From an uncultured Clostridia bacterium (lineage in GTDB: Bacteria > Bacillota > Clostridia > Monoglobales > Firm-18): a DNA stretch of 17,802 nt. Under the pieces are notes generated by a model. It searched no databases and had not been told where the DNA came from. It saw only the letters and a list, made by a program, of their open reading frames with translations. Made by a program: the position numbers and the translations under genes. This document shows, piece after piece, positions 1 through 7,119 of the stretch. The DNA lies in the NCBI GenBank assembly GCA_937914775.1, contig CALDNB010000210.1, forward strand, positions 1-17,802, read 5' to 3'. Numbering within the stretch: position 1 is the first letter of the stretch; each line of letters opens with the position of its first letter.

Positions 1-21
1 TTTTACTTTAAATATTACCAT
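1..21 (-). CDS. 5' end of an unidentified leftward gene (partial)
   Basis: Only seven codons are inside the window, reading MVIFKVK on the minus strand, so the product cannot be named. The call rests on the start region. An ATG lies at 21-19, with an AGGTGG ribosome site (complement of 28-33) six bases upstream. A TATAAT -10-like hexamer lies further upstream on the same strand (complement of 44-49), but I see no good -35 box at the matching distance. It would be divergent from the small membrane protein at 192-353. Confidence 0.4.
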
Positions 22-124
22 TGTTTCCACCTCTTCTAGCTGTATTATAAGTAGAACTATTAAAAATTATTAGCTATTACTTTTTAAGGACTATGACAAA
101 GTCGAGATATTGTTTGTTGAAATA

Positions 125-153
125 TTGCACATTTTATCGAATTAATGTATAAT
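125..153 (+). promoter_or_regulatory. sigma-A-type promoter of the small membrane protein gene
   Basis: A TTGCAC -35 box (125-130) and a perfect TATAAT -10 box (148-153) are separated by 17 bases. Transcription should start near 160, about 20 bases before the GGAG ribosome site at 179-182. Confidence 0.6.
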
Positions 154-191
154 AAAAAAAGTTAAGTGATGTAGAAATGGAGTTGATAAAG

Positions 192-353
192 ATGTATATT
201 GATTTTATATTTTGGTTAAGACAACAGCCACCAGGAACGCAACAATGGACTATATTAGCATTAATAGGAGAGTTCGCTATAATGTTTATAATTGGTATTA
301 TCGCAGAATATATCAAGAGTAAAATGGAAATGAGCGGTGTCAATAGTTTTTGA
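192..353 (+). CDS. Small single-pass membrane protein, unknown function
   Basis: This encodes a 53-residue protein that I do not recognise. It has an aromatic N-terminus (MYIDFIFWLRQQPPG), then one hydrophobic segment at about residues 20-38 (TILALIGEFAIMFIIGIIA), then a short charged tail with KSKME. The start at 192 is chosen because GGAG at 179-182 lies nine bases upstream. An ATG at 177 is in frame but has no ribosome site and overlaps this one. A good promoter at 125-153 supports expression. It sits in the accessory DNA left of the insertion sequence, so it may be cargo of a mobile element rather than a core gene. Small one-TM proteins like this can be toxins, signalling peptides or leader proteins. 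Nothing here separates those options. Confidence 0.55.
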   Translation: MYIDFIFWLRQQPPGTQQWTILALIGEFAIMFIIGIIAEYIKSKMEMSGVNSF

Positions 354-398
354 TTATGATACCCTAAATGTACAAAATTATCTCTATAAAATAATACC

Positions 399-449
399 CT
401 TGAGGTGGGAGTTTTGTTTTATAGGGCTCCGCCCAAACCCGACCTCAGG
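399..449. repeat. GC-rich nested inverted repeat
   Basis: An outer stem pairs 399-406 (CTTGAGGT) with 442-449 (ACCTCAGG), eight pairs with one G-T wobble. Inside it GGGAG (407-411) can pair with CTCC (427-430). Alternatively GGGC (424-427) folds on GCCC (431-434). The element is markedly richer in GC than its surroundings and ends 15 bases before the inferred left end of the insertion sequence. It is 45 bases downstream of the small gene, and no T-run follows it, so a simple terminator is unlikely. Confidence 0.5.
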
Positions 450-464
450 AATATTTTATTTTAT

Positions 465-1810
465 TGTGGGTAATATATAATTACCAACGGAATAATTTAA
501 GCAATACGTTCATTCTTTAAACAATTAAAGAATATGAACTCATTTATGATATTACTAACAGATTCAGTATTATCAATTGCTATATTATTTTTATCTAGGA
601 TTGGCGTGACTGAATACAATTTACCGTTGTATCTAACTTTCATGCCAATCCTTTTACTTATTAATAATTCTACTTTTGATCTTGGCAAAATTTTAATATC
701 TTGTATTTTAAAAAGTATATTTTTATATGAAAAACATGCACCGTTATCTACTTGTCTTGTGTATTTCACTGTTAGTAAAGCGTCTAAGTTAATGCTTTTT
801 AGTAAAGGAATAAACGAGTTTTTTTCATCCTTTGCTGTAACTCCAAATCTTTTATTATATTTTTTTACATAGTCTACAAGGAATTTATTTGCATCCTCCA
901 TATTTGTAATATGATGAATTTTAAATTCAGTAATTAACCTATCATGCAAGGTATTCCATAATCTTTCTATTCTGCCTTTTGCTTGTGAACTTCCAGCTTT
1001 TATCAAGTGGCATCCTACTTCTTCCATAATTCTTCCGTATTGAGTATTAGGTGCTTCAACTCCATTTAATTCTTCTTCAATAGTCAATTTATCCTTACTT
1101 GTAGAAAAAAATATACTAGAGCCATCAGCATAAATACTTTCAGGCACTCCAAAATTTTTAAACATCTGTCTAGTCACTTCAAAATATCCTTGCATACATT
1201 CATTTTTACACATGTATAATCCAGTAATATTACCAGTTGCATCATCCATGAAACCATGGAGAGTATAACTTTCATTATCGCCTTGAAAAAAAGGATGAGG
1301 AGTTGCATCTACTTGTATTAATTCACCTATTGAACTTCTTCTATTACGTCTATGATGTTGTTTTGCTTTTCTATGTTTTCTAGGACTTTTAATATTATTA
1401 TTTTGCAATAATCTGTATAAGGCTGAGTAACTAATTTTAATATGATAAAGTTCTTCTAACAAATCTTTAAAATGCGAAACATTAACTGTATCATATTCTG
1501 GCAAATTTCTAATTTCTAAAATCTTTTGTTTTAGTTGTATATCTAAGGTATGTTTTGGTTGTCTACCACAATTTCCATGTAACATAGAGGAAGGTCCAAA
1601 TTTTTTATACCTCGCTTTCAATTTTTTTATATGACCTTCTGATAGACCTAAACGGTTAGCAGCTTGTTTTACTGTCATTTTACCTTCAACACAACATCTG
1701 ATAACATTTTCCTTTAATTCTTCTTTTTTATTCATTAAATATCTCATCTCCTTATCTTTTCCAAAAGGTATCATTTTCATGAGATATTTTATTAAGGTAA
1801 TATTATCACA
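465..1810 (-). mobile_element. Insertion sequence, IS1202/ISNCY-like
   Basis: The boundaries are inferred from short imperfect terminal repeats around the transposase gene. The left end reads TGTGGGTAATATATAATTACC from 465. The right end, read on the other strand from 1810, is TGTGATAATATTACC. They share TGTG, TAATAT and TACC, with small insertions between these blocks. This gives an element of about 1.35 kb with one gene transcribed leftward. I find no matching target duplication of 3 to about 27 bases in the flanks, so either one flank was lost by deletion or recombination or the true ends differ slightly from those given. Confidence 0.6.
497..1735 (-). CDS. DDE transposase, IS1202/ISNCY-like
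   Basis: This 412-residue protein is a cut-and-paste or copy-type integrase-fold transposase. Residues ~5-50 form an N-terminal helix-turn-helix (TVKQAANRLGLSEGHIKKL), followed by a second winged helix and a basic linker (KHRKAKQHHRRNRR). The catalytic core has D143 in QVDATPHPFF, D204 in IYADGSS and E257 in KGRIERLWNTLHDRL, the usual order for this family. A C-terminal SH3-like region follows. The frame is open to an ATG at 1780, but that codon has no ribosome site. The ATG at 1735 has AAGGAG upstream, though at a long 12-base spacing. The frame is intact, so the element may still be active. It is transcribed away from the truncated pfkA. The family name is from memory of motif order, not a search. 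Confidence 0.85.
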   Translation of the reverse strand: MNKKEELKENVIRCCVEGKMTVKQAANRLGLSEGHIKKLKARYKKFGPSSMLHGNCGRQPKHTLDIQLKQKILEIRNLPEYDTVNVSHFKDLLEELYHIKISYSALYRLLQNNNIKSPRKHRKAKQHHRRNRRSSIGELIQVDATPHPFFQGDNESYTLHGFMDDATGNITGLYMCKNECMQGYFEVTRQMFKNFGVPESIYADGSSIFFSTSKDKLTIEEELNGVEAPNTQYGRIMEEVGCHLIKAGSSQAKGRIERLWNTLHDRLITEFKIHHITNMEDANKFLVDYVKKYNKRFGVTAKDEKNSFIPLLKSINLDALLTVKYTRQVDNGACFSYKNILFKIQDIKILPRSKVELLISKRIGMKVRYNGKLYSVTPILDKNNIAIDNTESVSNIINEFIFFNCLKNERIA

Positions 1811-1838
1811 GATTAATTACAAATACAATTCTCCAAAC

Positions 1839-1867
1839 TTGACATTACGTTTACAATTATGTATACT
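1839..1867 (+). promoter_or_regulatory. Strong sigma-A-type promoter upstream of truncated pfkA
   Basis: A perfect TTGACA (1839-1844) and a TATACT (1862-1867) are spaced by exactly 17 bases. It lies between the right end of the insertion sequence and the pfkA remnant, in sequence that is not part of pfkA. The likely transcript starts near 1874 and would carry the pfkA remnant and pgsA. Confidence 0.65.
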
Positions 1868-1930
1868 ATATTATGTAGAAGTATTACTTATTGTATTGTG
1901 GGAATTAAAAAATTGAAAGTGAGGTACTAT

Positions 1931-2815
1931 ATGAATATTCGGAAAAAATTTATAATGACTATTAACAAAGGTTATCTGGGACTAGTTAACGGATATATCA
2001 AAGAAGCAGGTGCAGGTGACGTTTCTGACATCATTAACAGAGGCGGTACAATTTTGCAGACCGCACGTTGCCCTGAGTTTAAAGACATTGACGTAATTAA
2101 AAAAGCAATTACCGTTGCTCGTTCATACGGAATTGAAGGACTTGTTGTTATAGGCGGTGACGGTTCATTCAGAGGTGCAAAAGATTTATCACTTGAAGGT
2201 ATGCCTACAATCGGTATCCCGGGAACAATTGATAACGATATTGCTTGTTCTGAATACACAATCGGTTTTGATACTGCAATTAATACTGCAATGCAGTCTG
2301 TTGATAAATTAAGAGATACTTCTTCAAGTCACAGAAGATGTAACGTAGTTGAGGTTATGGGCAGAAATTCAGGTATGATTGCACTTAATGTTGCTATCGC
2401 AACAGGAGCAGAGGCGGTTTTAATTCCCGAAATGGATTTCGACCTTGAAAAAGATTTGATTAAGCCTATTAAAGACGGTGTTAACCGCCACAAATCACAC
2501 TTTATCATTATTAAAGCAGAAGGCTTTAAGTTTGACGGTGACCTTGAAAAAACCATACAGGAACTGACAGGCGTGGAAACAAGAACTACAAAACTTGGTC
2601 ACGTTCAAAGAGGCGGTTCACCTACTGTTAAAGACAGAGTTATTTCAAGCCAACTTGGTTCTAAGGCTGTTGAACTTTTAAAAGAAGGCATCGGCAACAG
2701 AGTTGTTGCAGTTAAAGATGACAAGATTTACGATGTTGATATAGTTGAAGCACTTAATATGAAGAGTGCCGTTCGACAAGACATGCTTGATTTGTCAAAA
2801 GTATTGTCAATTTAA
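1931..2815 (+). pseudogene. pfkA: 6-phosphofructokinase, 5'-truncated with a replacement N-terminus
   Basis: Intact PfkA phosphorylates fructose 6-phosphate with ATP in glycolysis. From residue 11 (INKGYLGLVNG) the match is full: GGDGS at 75-79, the catalytic PGTIDND at 97-103, MGRNSG, and GHVQRGGSP near the end. These line up with Geobacillus PfkA at a constant offset of 26. The family's first ~36 residues are absent: strand 1, the GGDxPGMN phosphate loop and the helix with the effector-site arginines. In their place is MNIRKKFIMT, with its own start at 1931. GAGG at 1921-1924 sits six bases upstream, and a promoter lies at 1839-1867. The gene can therefore be expressed, but the product should not bind ATP normally. 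I treat it as a pseudogene. The missing 5' end is not on the other side of the insertion sequence. pgsA follows after 19 bases. Confidence 0.85.
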
Positions 2816-2834
2816 AAGAAATTGAGGTTTTATT

Positions 2835-3380
2835 GTGAATATTCCAAACGTTTTAACATTGCTGCGAATAGTTTTAATACCGTTTTTTGCATGGCGTTTT
2901 CTTATAGGTGACGTTGTTGGTGCAATTATTTTGTTACTTGCATCAGGACTTACTGATTTTTTAGACGGTTTTATTGCAAGAAAATTTAATCTTATAACCA
3001 AGACAGGCGCACTTTTAGACCCTCTTGCGGACAAACTTACACAGATTGTTGTGTCTTTTTGTATTGCATATAACGGGTTTGAACTTATGTGGGTTGTATT
3101 TGGTTTTTTGGTATTAAAAGAGGTTGTTATGATTATCGGCGGTGTGAAATTATACACCAATGATGATATTGTTATCCACGCAAAATGGTACGGAAAAGTT
3201 GCAACATTTGTAATTTATCTTGCATTTTATCTTTTGATTTTGTTTGGCGGTATTATGCACTATCATATTAAAATTGCAATTATAGTTACTGCTCTTGGTT
3301 TCAGTCTTCTGGCATTTATAAACTATTTTATACAATTTTTAAATATACAGAAGAATAAAACCGAAAAAGTTACTCGTTAG
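2835..3380 (+). CDS. pgsA: CDP-diacylglycerol--glycerol-3-phosphate 3-phosphatidyltransferase
   Basis: This integral membrane enzyme transfers a phosphatidyl group from CDP-diacylglycerol to glycerol 3-phosphate, the committed step to phosphatidylglycerol and cardiolipin. The protein has 181 residues, normal for PgsA. The CDP-alcohol phosphotransferase signature is complete: D41, D44-G45, A48-R49, G58, D62 and D66, in DFLDGFIAR and GALLDPLAD. It opens with MNIPNVLTLLRI, typical of the family, and has about five or six hydrophobic helices. The start is GTG at 2835, with GAGG at 2824-2827 seven bases upstream. It follows the pfkA remnant by 19 bases with no terminator, so it probably depends on the promoter acquired at 1839-1867 or on one further upstream. 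A CDP-alcohol type cardiolipin synthase is a less likely alternative. Confidence 0.85.
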   Translation: MNIPNVLTLLRIVLIPFFAWRFLIGDVVGAIILLLASGLTDFLDGFIARKFNLITKTGALLDPLADKLTQIVVSFCIAYNGFELMWVVFGFLVLKEVVMIIGGVKLYTNDDIVIHAKWYGKVATFVIYLAFYLLILFGGIMHYHIKIAIIVTALGFSLLAFINYFIQFLNIQKNKTEKVTR

Positions 3381-3390
3381 TAAATTTTTC
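3363..3390 (+). terminator. Weak terminator-like hairpin at the end of pgsA
   Basis: GAAAAA-G-TTACT (3363-3374) pairs with AGTAA-A-TTTTTC (3379-3390) around a CGTT loop, eleven pairs with one mismatch, overlapping the pgsA stop codon. The T-run is part of the stem and the stem is AT-rich, so termination would be inefficient. Confidence 0.35.
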
Positions 3391-3460
3391 ATTTAATTAT
3401 AATTCATAGTTTTTACACCATATTTTTGTGCATATTTTTCATATAAAAATTAAAAATTTG

Positions 3461-3489
3461 TTGATTTTTTGTGAAAATAGTTGTAAACT
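3461..3489 (+). promoter_or_regulatory. Possible promoter of spoVG
   Basis: TTGATT (3461-3466) and TAAACT (3484-3489) are 17 bases apart, a weak sigma-A-like match. A second -10-like TATAAA lies at 3495-3500. I do not see a clear sigma-H site (AGGAATT and GAAT), which drives spoVG in Bacillus subtilis. Confidence 0.3.
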
Positions 3490-3530
3490 ATATGTATAAA
3501 TGATTTTTCGTGAAAGGTGGAAAGATTGCT

Positions 3531-3818
3531 GTGAATATTACTGATATCAGAGTTCGTAAAATAAATGCGGAAGGTCGAATGAAAGCAGTTGTATCTGTTA
3601 CATTCGATGATTGCTTTGTAGTTCATGACATTAAGGTAATTGAAGGACAGGACAAGTTGTTTGTTGCTATGCCAAGCAGAAAGACTCCTGACGGTGAGTT
3701 TAAAGATATTGCTCACCCAATTAATGCAGAAATGCGTGAGTCAATTCAACAATCAATTATTGAAAAGTATCTTGAAGTAAAAGATGCAGAGCCTGAAGTT
3801 ACTGCTGACAGCGAATAA
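3531..3818 (+). CDS. spoVG: SpoVG family RNA/DNA-binding regulator
   Basis: SpoVG is a small regulator known in Bacillus and Staphylococcus for effects on septation, sporulation and virulence genes, and for binding nucleic acid. The 95-residue product matches the family closely: MNITDIRVRKIN at the start, then FVVHDIKVIEG, LFVAMPSRKTPDGEF and DIAHPINAEMR, then an acidic tail. The start is the GTG at 3531, because the family begins at this point and a GGTGG ribosome site (3516-3520) lies ten bases upstream. The frame is open to a GTG at 3510, but that codon would put the ribosome site inside the gene. A strong terminator follows. Confidence 0.95.
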   Translation: MNITDIRVRKINAEGRMKAVVSVTFDDCFVVHDIKVIEGQDKLFVAMPSRKTPDGEFKDIAHPINAEMRESIQQSIIEKYLEVKDAEPEVTADSE

Positions 3819-3846
3819 GACGCGCATTGGCTCAAAAATTAATTAT

Positions 3847-3882
3847 AAAAGGAATTGCCGTCGGTAATTCCTTTTTGTTTTT
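3847..3882 (+). terminator. Rho-independent terminator after spoVG
   Basis: AAAAGGAATT (3847-3856) pairs perfectly with AATTCCTTTT (3866-3875). The loop can zip further through GCC/GGT to leave three bases. A T-rich tail runs to 3882. The addB ribosome site begins two bases later. Confidence 0.85.
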
Positions 3883-3897
3883 CAGGGGGAAGAATCA

Positions 3898-6800
3898 GTG
3901 GCTATTGGTGTAATTTACGGTTTGTCGGGAAGCGGAAAAACAAAATATTGTTTTGACATTATTAAAAAATGCACTCAAAAAAATGATAATGTTTTGTTTA
4001 TTACTCCCGAACATATTTGCTTAAGTGCAGAAAAAGAAGTTGCAAAAAACAATCTGGGCGGTAACGTGACAGTTTCGGGTTTTTCACGTCTTGCACTTAC
4101 TGTGTTTTCTAAATACGGTCCCATTTTGTGCAATTTTATTGATAACAGCACAAAGTGTATGATTATTAAAAAACTGCTTCTAAAGTATGCTAAAGAATTG
4201 TCTGTGCTTCGTGCTTATGAAAATGACCTTAATTTTGCAGGTAATATTCTTGACGCTATTAATTCTTTAAAAGCAAGTCTTGTTACCCCTGATGATTTAC
4301 GTCTTGTTGCATCGAACTGCAGTAATATGATTTCCAAACTAAAACTTCTTGATATTGCTCTTTTGTACGAAAAATATAATTTGGAATTTAAAGACGGATA
4401 TTTTGACACCAGCGACAGCATGTCCTTACTTTCAGAAAAAATAAATAAGTTTAATATTTTTAAGGGATATACGGTAATTATTGATGGTTTTAACGGATTT
4501 ACAAAAGCACAGGAACAGGTGATAGAGGCTCTTCTTAATGTGGCTGAGAATATATATGTTACCTGTGTTACAGATACACTTGACAATGATAACAGTATAT
4601 TTTTCAGAGGCATAACAATAGCCGACAAAATGTATAAAATTGCATATAAAAATCATATTGAGGTTATGCCTAACGTGTATCTGGACAAGATTTCAAGATA
4701 TAACAACCAGGAACTTCTGTATCTTAACAACAATCTGTTTCGTTATCCCGTTAAGCCTTATGAGGGGAAAACAGAAAATATCGGTTTTTATAAAGCAGAC
4801 GACTATTATGATGAAATTACTTTTGTTGCGTCGGAAATATATCGTCTTGCCCGTGATTTTGGCTACAAATACAATGATTTTGCAGTTGTGCACAGAAATA
4901 AAGACGTATATAATTCTTTGATTAAAAAAGTGTTCTCAGATTACGAAATACCTGTTTATTTAAGCGAAAATGTAAACTGCACAAAGCATTCACTTATAAG
5001 TGATTTGTTGTCTGCTTTTGAAGTTATAATCAATAACTTTTCCCAGAATCCGCTTATTAACTGGATTAAGGCGGATTTTCACAGCGATAAACGACTTTGC
5101 TGGATAATGGAAAATTACATTGTTGCAACGGGAAGTAATGAGAAAAAGTGGCAAAGTGAACTTACTTATCAAGCAGATTTGTCTGATAGTGAATTTTCGT
5201 ATTTAAAACAGAACTTCAACAAGTTAACTGACGGTCTTTATAAATTTAAAGAAGAATTGTCAGGCAGAAAGAATTTTGTTAAAATTTCAGAGGCTTTTAT
5301 TAATTTGCTTAATTCTTTTAACTTGAAAAAATATGTATATTGGAAATACGAAAGCGCAAAAGATTTGCAAAATGCAAAGCAGTATATTACTGTTTACAAC
5401 ATTTTAATTGATGTTATAAACAATATGTGCAACGTTTTCGGTGAACAAAGCATTACTCTTGAAAAATACTTCGAAATATTAAAAGCAGGTCTTGCAGGAT
5501 GCGATGCAGGGCAAATTCCGCCGTCTCTTGACTGCGTAACCGTAAGCGAAGCGGACTTGTTTAAAGAAGACAAGAAGGTTGTTTTTGTAGTGGGTATTAA
5601 CGAGGGTGTTATGCCTAAAGGTTACATTAATGACGGGCTGATTTCTGAGAAGGACAAGGAGGAACTTACAAAAGCAGGTTTTGATGCTCCTGATACAACT
5701 GTAATTAAGCAACGTGCGGAAAGTTTTCTTTTGTACTCTGTGTTGTCATCACCTTCGGAGAAACTGTATCTGTCTTACAGTTCCAACGATTTTGACGGTA
5801 ATGCTCTTAATAAATCAAGAGTGTTTAACAATATTAATGACATTTTCCCTGATATAACAATGTATGAAAACAATGTTACGGTTGATGCGGTTGTTCCTAC
5901 ATTTAACAGAATCATATCAAAAGAAAACAAAGAGGCAGAAAAATGGTTTAAAGAAAAAATGCCTGAAAAATATAATATTATACTGACGGCCCGTAAATAT
6001 ACAAATAATCCTGACAACTTACGAAGTGACATTGTAAGCGGGCTTTACGGGGACTCTCCCTATTTCAGTATTTCAAAAATTGAGCAGTTTAACAAATGTC
6101 CCTATTCTTATTTTTTAAAGTACGGATTAAAAGCACGAGCCAGAAAAGAAAATTCTGCACAAATTGTTGATATCGGCTCAATAATGCATGGTGTTATTGA
6201 AACCTATACTAAATTCTGCAAAGAACAGAACTTTAAAAATGTTACCAAAACTGTTTGCAACGAAATGTCTTTAAAACTTACCCAGGAAACAGTTAAGGAG
6301 TTTTTGGGTGAAACATTTTATGACAGCATACAGGGCAGAACAATGGTTAAGAAAATAACCGGCATTTTAAAGGGCGTTCTCTGGAATATAACTGAGTTTT
6401 ACAGAAGCAGTAAATTTGAAATGTACGGAAGTGAAGTTGCATTCGGGGGTAAAGAGGGGGAATTCCCCGAAATAGATATTACTCTTGAGGACGGCACAGT
6501 TGCGCATTTTACGGGTAAAATCGACAGAGTAGATATGTATATGACAGATAGTGTAAATTACGTTAACGTTGTTGACTACAAAACCGGGGAAAAGAACATA
6601 GATTATGCTCAGGCACTATATGGTATTCAGATACAACTGCCTGTTTATATTGATGCAATTTGCAGATTTTTAACTGAAAAAACAAAGGTTGTAACTGTTC
6701 CTGCCGCAATTTTATATTACAAAATAGATTATCCGATAATTTCGGGAGACAGGACAGACAGCGAGGAGAAAATCAAAGAAAAATTAAGAGATGCACTTAA

Positions 6801-7119
6801 AATGAAAGGTATAATTGCAGATGAGCAAGTGTCATGCAGTGCATTAGGTGATACTTTTGCTGTTAAGCCCGATGTTTCAAGAAAAGATATAGAAATTATG
6901 TGTAAAAACGCATACAAAAAAATAAAATCAACTGTTGCGGAAATTATGTCGGGTAAAATAGAATTAACCCCTGCAAATATTGGCGGAGCAGATGTTTGCA
7001 GTTATTGTGATTATAAATCTGTCTGCACCTTTGACAGTTGCTTTGGAAACCAATACAGATTTATAGATAAAATAAGCAAGGAGGAGTATATTAAGTATGT
7101 CAGTGAAATGGACAAATAA
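3898..7119 (+). CDS. addB: ATP-dependent helicase/nuclease subunit B
   Basis: AddB pairs with AddA to unwind and resect double-strand breaks and to recognise Chi. The 1073-residue protein has a Walker A motif near its N-terminus (GLSGSGKT, residues 8-15). A degenerate helicase-like body follows, then a C-terminal RecB-type nuclease: H764, D876 in GKIDRVD, and D893-Y894-K895 in VVDYKTG. The 4Fe-4S cluster that staples this domain has its four cysteines in place: C734 (FNKCPYSYF), C1034, C1037 and C1043 (CSYCDYKSVC). It is slightly shorter than B. subtilis AddB, which has about 1166 residues. The start is GTG at 3898, with AGGGGGA (3884-3890) seven bases upstream. It overlaps addA by 23 bases, so translation is probably coupled. 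I see no promoter between the spoVG terminator and this start. Confidence 0.93.
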   Translation: MAIGVIYGLSGSGKTKYCFDIIKKCTQKNDNVLFITPEHICLSAEKEVAKNNLGGNVTVSGFSRLALTVFSKYGPILCNFIDNSTKCMIIKKLLLKYAKELSVLRAYENDLNFAGNILDAINSLKASLVTPDDLRLVASNCSNMISKLKLLDIALLYEKYNLEFKDGYFDTSDSMSLLSEKINKFNIFKGYTVIIDGFNGFTKAQEQVIEALLNVAENIYVTCVTDTLDNDNSIFFRGITIADKMYKIAYKNHIEVMPNVYLDKISRYNNQELLYLNNNLFRYPVKPYEGKTENIGFYKADDYYDEITFVASEIYRLARDFGYKYNDFAVVHRNKDVYNSLIKKVFSDYEIPVYLSENVNCTKHSLISDLLSAFEVIINNFSQNPLINWIKADFHSDKRLCWIMENYIVATGSNEKKWQSELTYQADLSDSEFSYLKQNFNKLTDGLYKFKEELSGRKNFVKISEAFINLLNSFNLKKYVYWKYESAKDLQNAKQYITVYNILIDVINNMCNVFGEQSITLEKYFEILKAGLAGCDAGQIPPSLDCVTVSEADLFKEDKKVVFVVGINEGVMPKGYINDGLISEKDKEELTKAGFDAPDTTVIKQRAESFLLYSVLSSPSEKLYLSYSSNDFDGNALNKSRVFNNINDIFPDITMYENNVTVDAVVPTFNRIISKENKEAEKWFKEKMPEKYNIILTARKYTNNPDNLRSDIVSGLYGDSPYFSISKIEQFNKCPYSYFLKYGLKARARKENSAQIVDIGSIMHGVIETYTKFCKEQNFKNVTKTVCNEMSLKLTQETVKEFLGETFYDSIQGRTMVKKITGILKGVLWNITEFYRSSKFEMYGSEVAFGGKEGEFPEIDITLEDGTVAHFTGKIDRVDMYMTDSVNYVNVVDYKTGEKNIDYAQALYGIQIQLPVYIDAICRFLTEKTKVVTVPAAILYYKIDYPIISGDRTDSEEKIKEKLRDALKMKGIIADEQVSCSALGDTFAVKPDVSRKDIEIMCKNAYKKIKSTVAEIMSGKIELTPANIGGADVCSYCDYKSVCTFDSCFGNQYRFIDKISKEEYIKYVSEMDK

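Noticed and set aside
1..464. Missing 5' end of pfkA on the left side of the insertion sequence
   Set aside because: I looked for a GGDxPGMN-type coding stretch on both strands and found none, so this is not a simple insertion into pfkA.
534..872. 112-codon plus-strand open frame inside the insertion sequence
   Set aside because: It is antisense to the C-terminal half of the transposase, has no ribosome site and its product is a shadow of that gene.
1855..1884. XerCD dif-like sequence beside the insertion sequence, since some IS1202-type elements target dif sites
   Set aside because: One arm resembles the XerC-site pattern (CTTCTACATAA on the minus strand), but the other matches poorly. The site lies 45 bases from the element end, not next to it, so AT-rich chance is the simpler reading.
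1859..1930. Upstream extension of the pfkA remnant to an ATG at 1859
   Set aside because: That ATG lies inside the promoter before the expected transcription start and has no ribosome site. The ATG at 1931 has both.
3510..3530. Longer SpoVG starting at GTG 3510
   Set aside because: The added residues translate the ribosome-binding sequence itself and are absent from the family.
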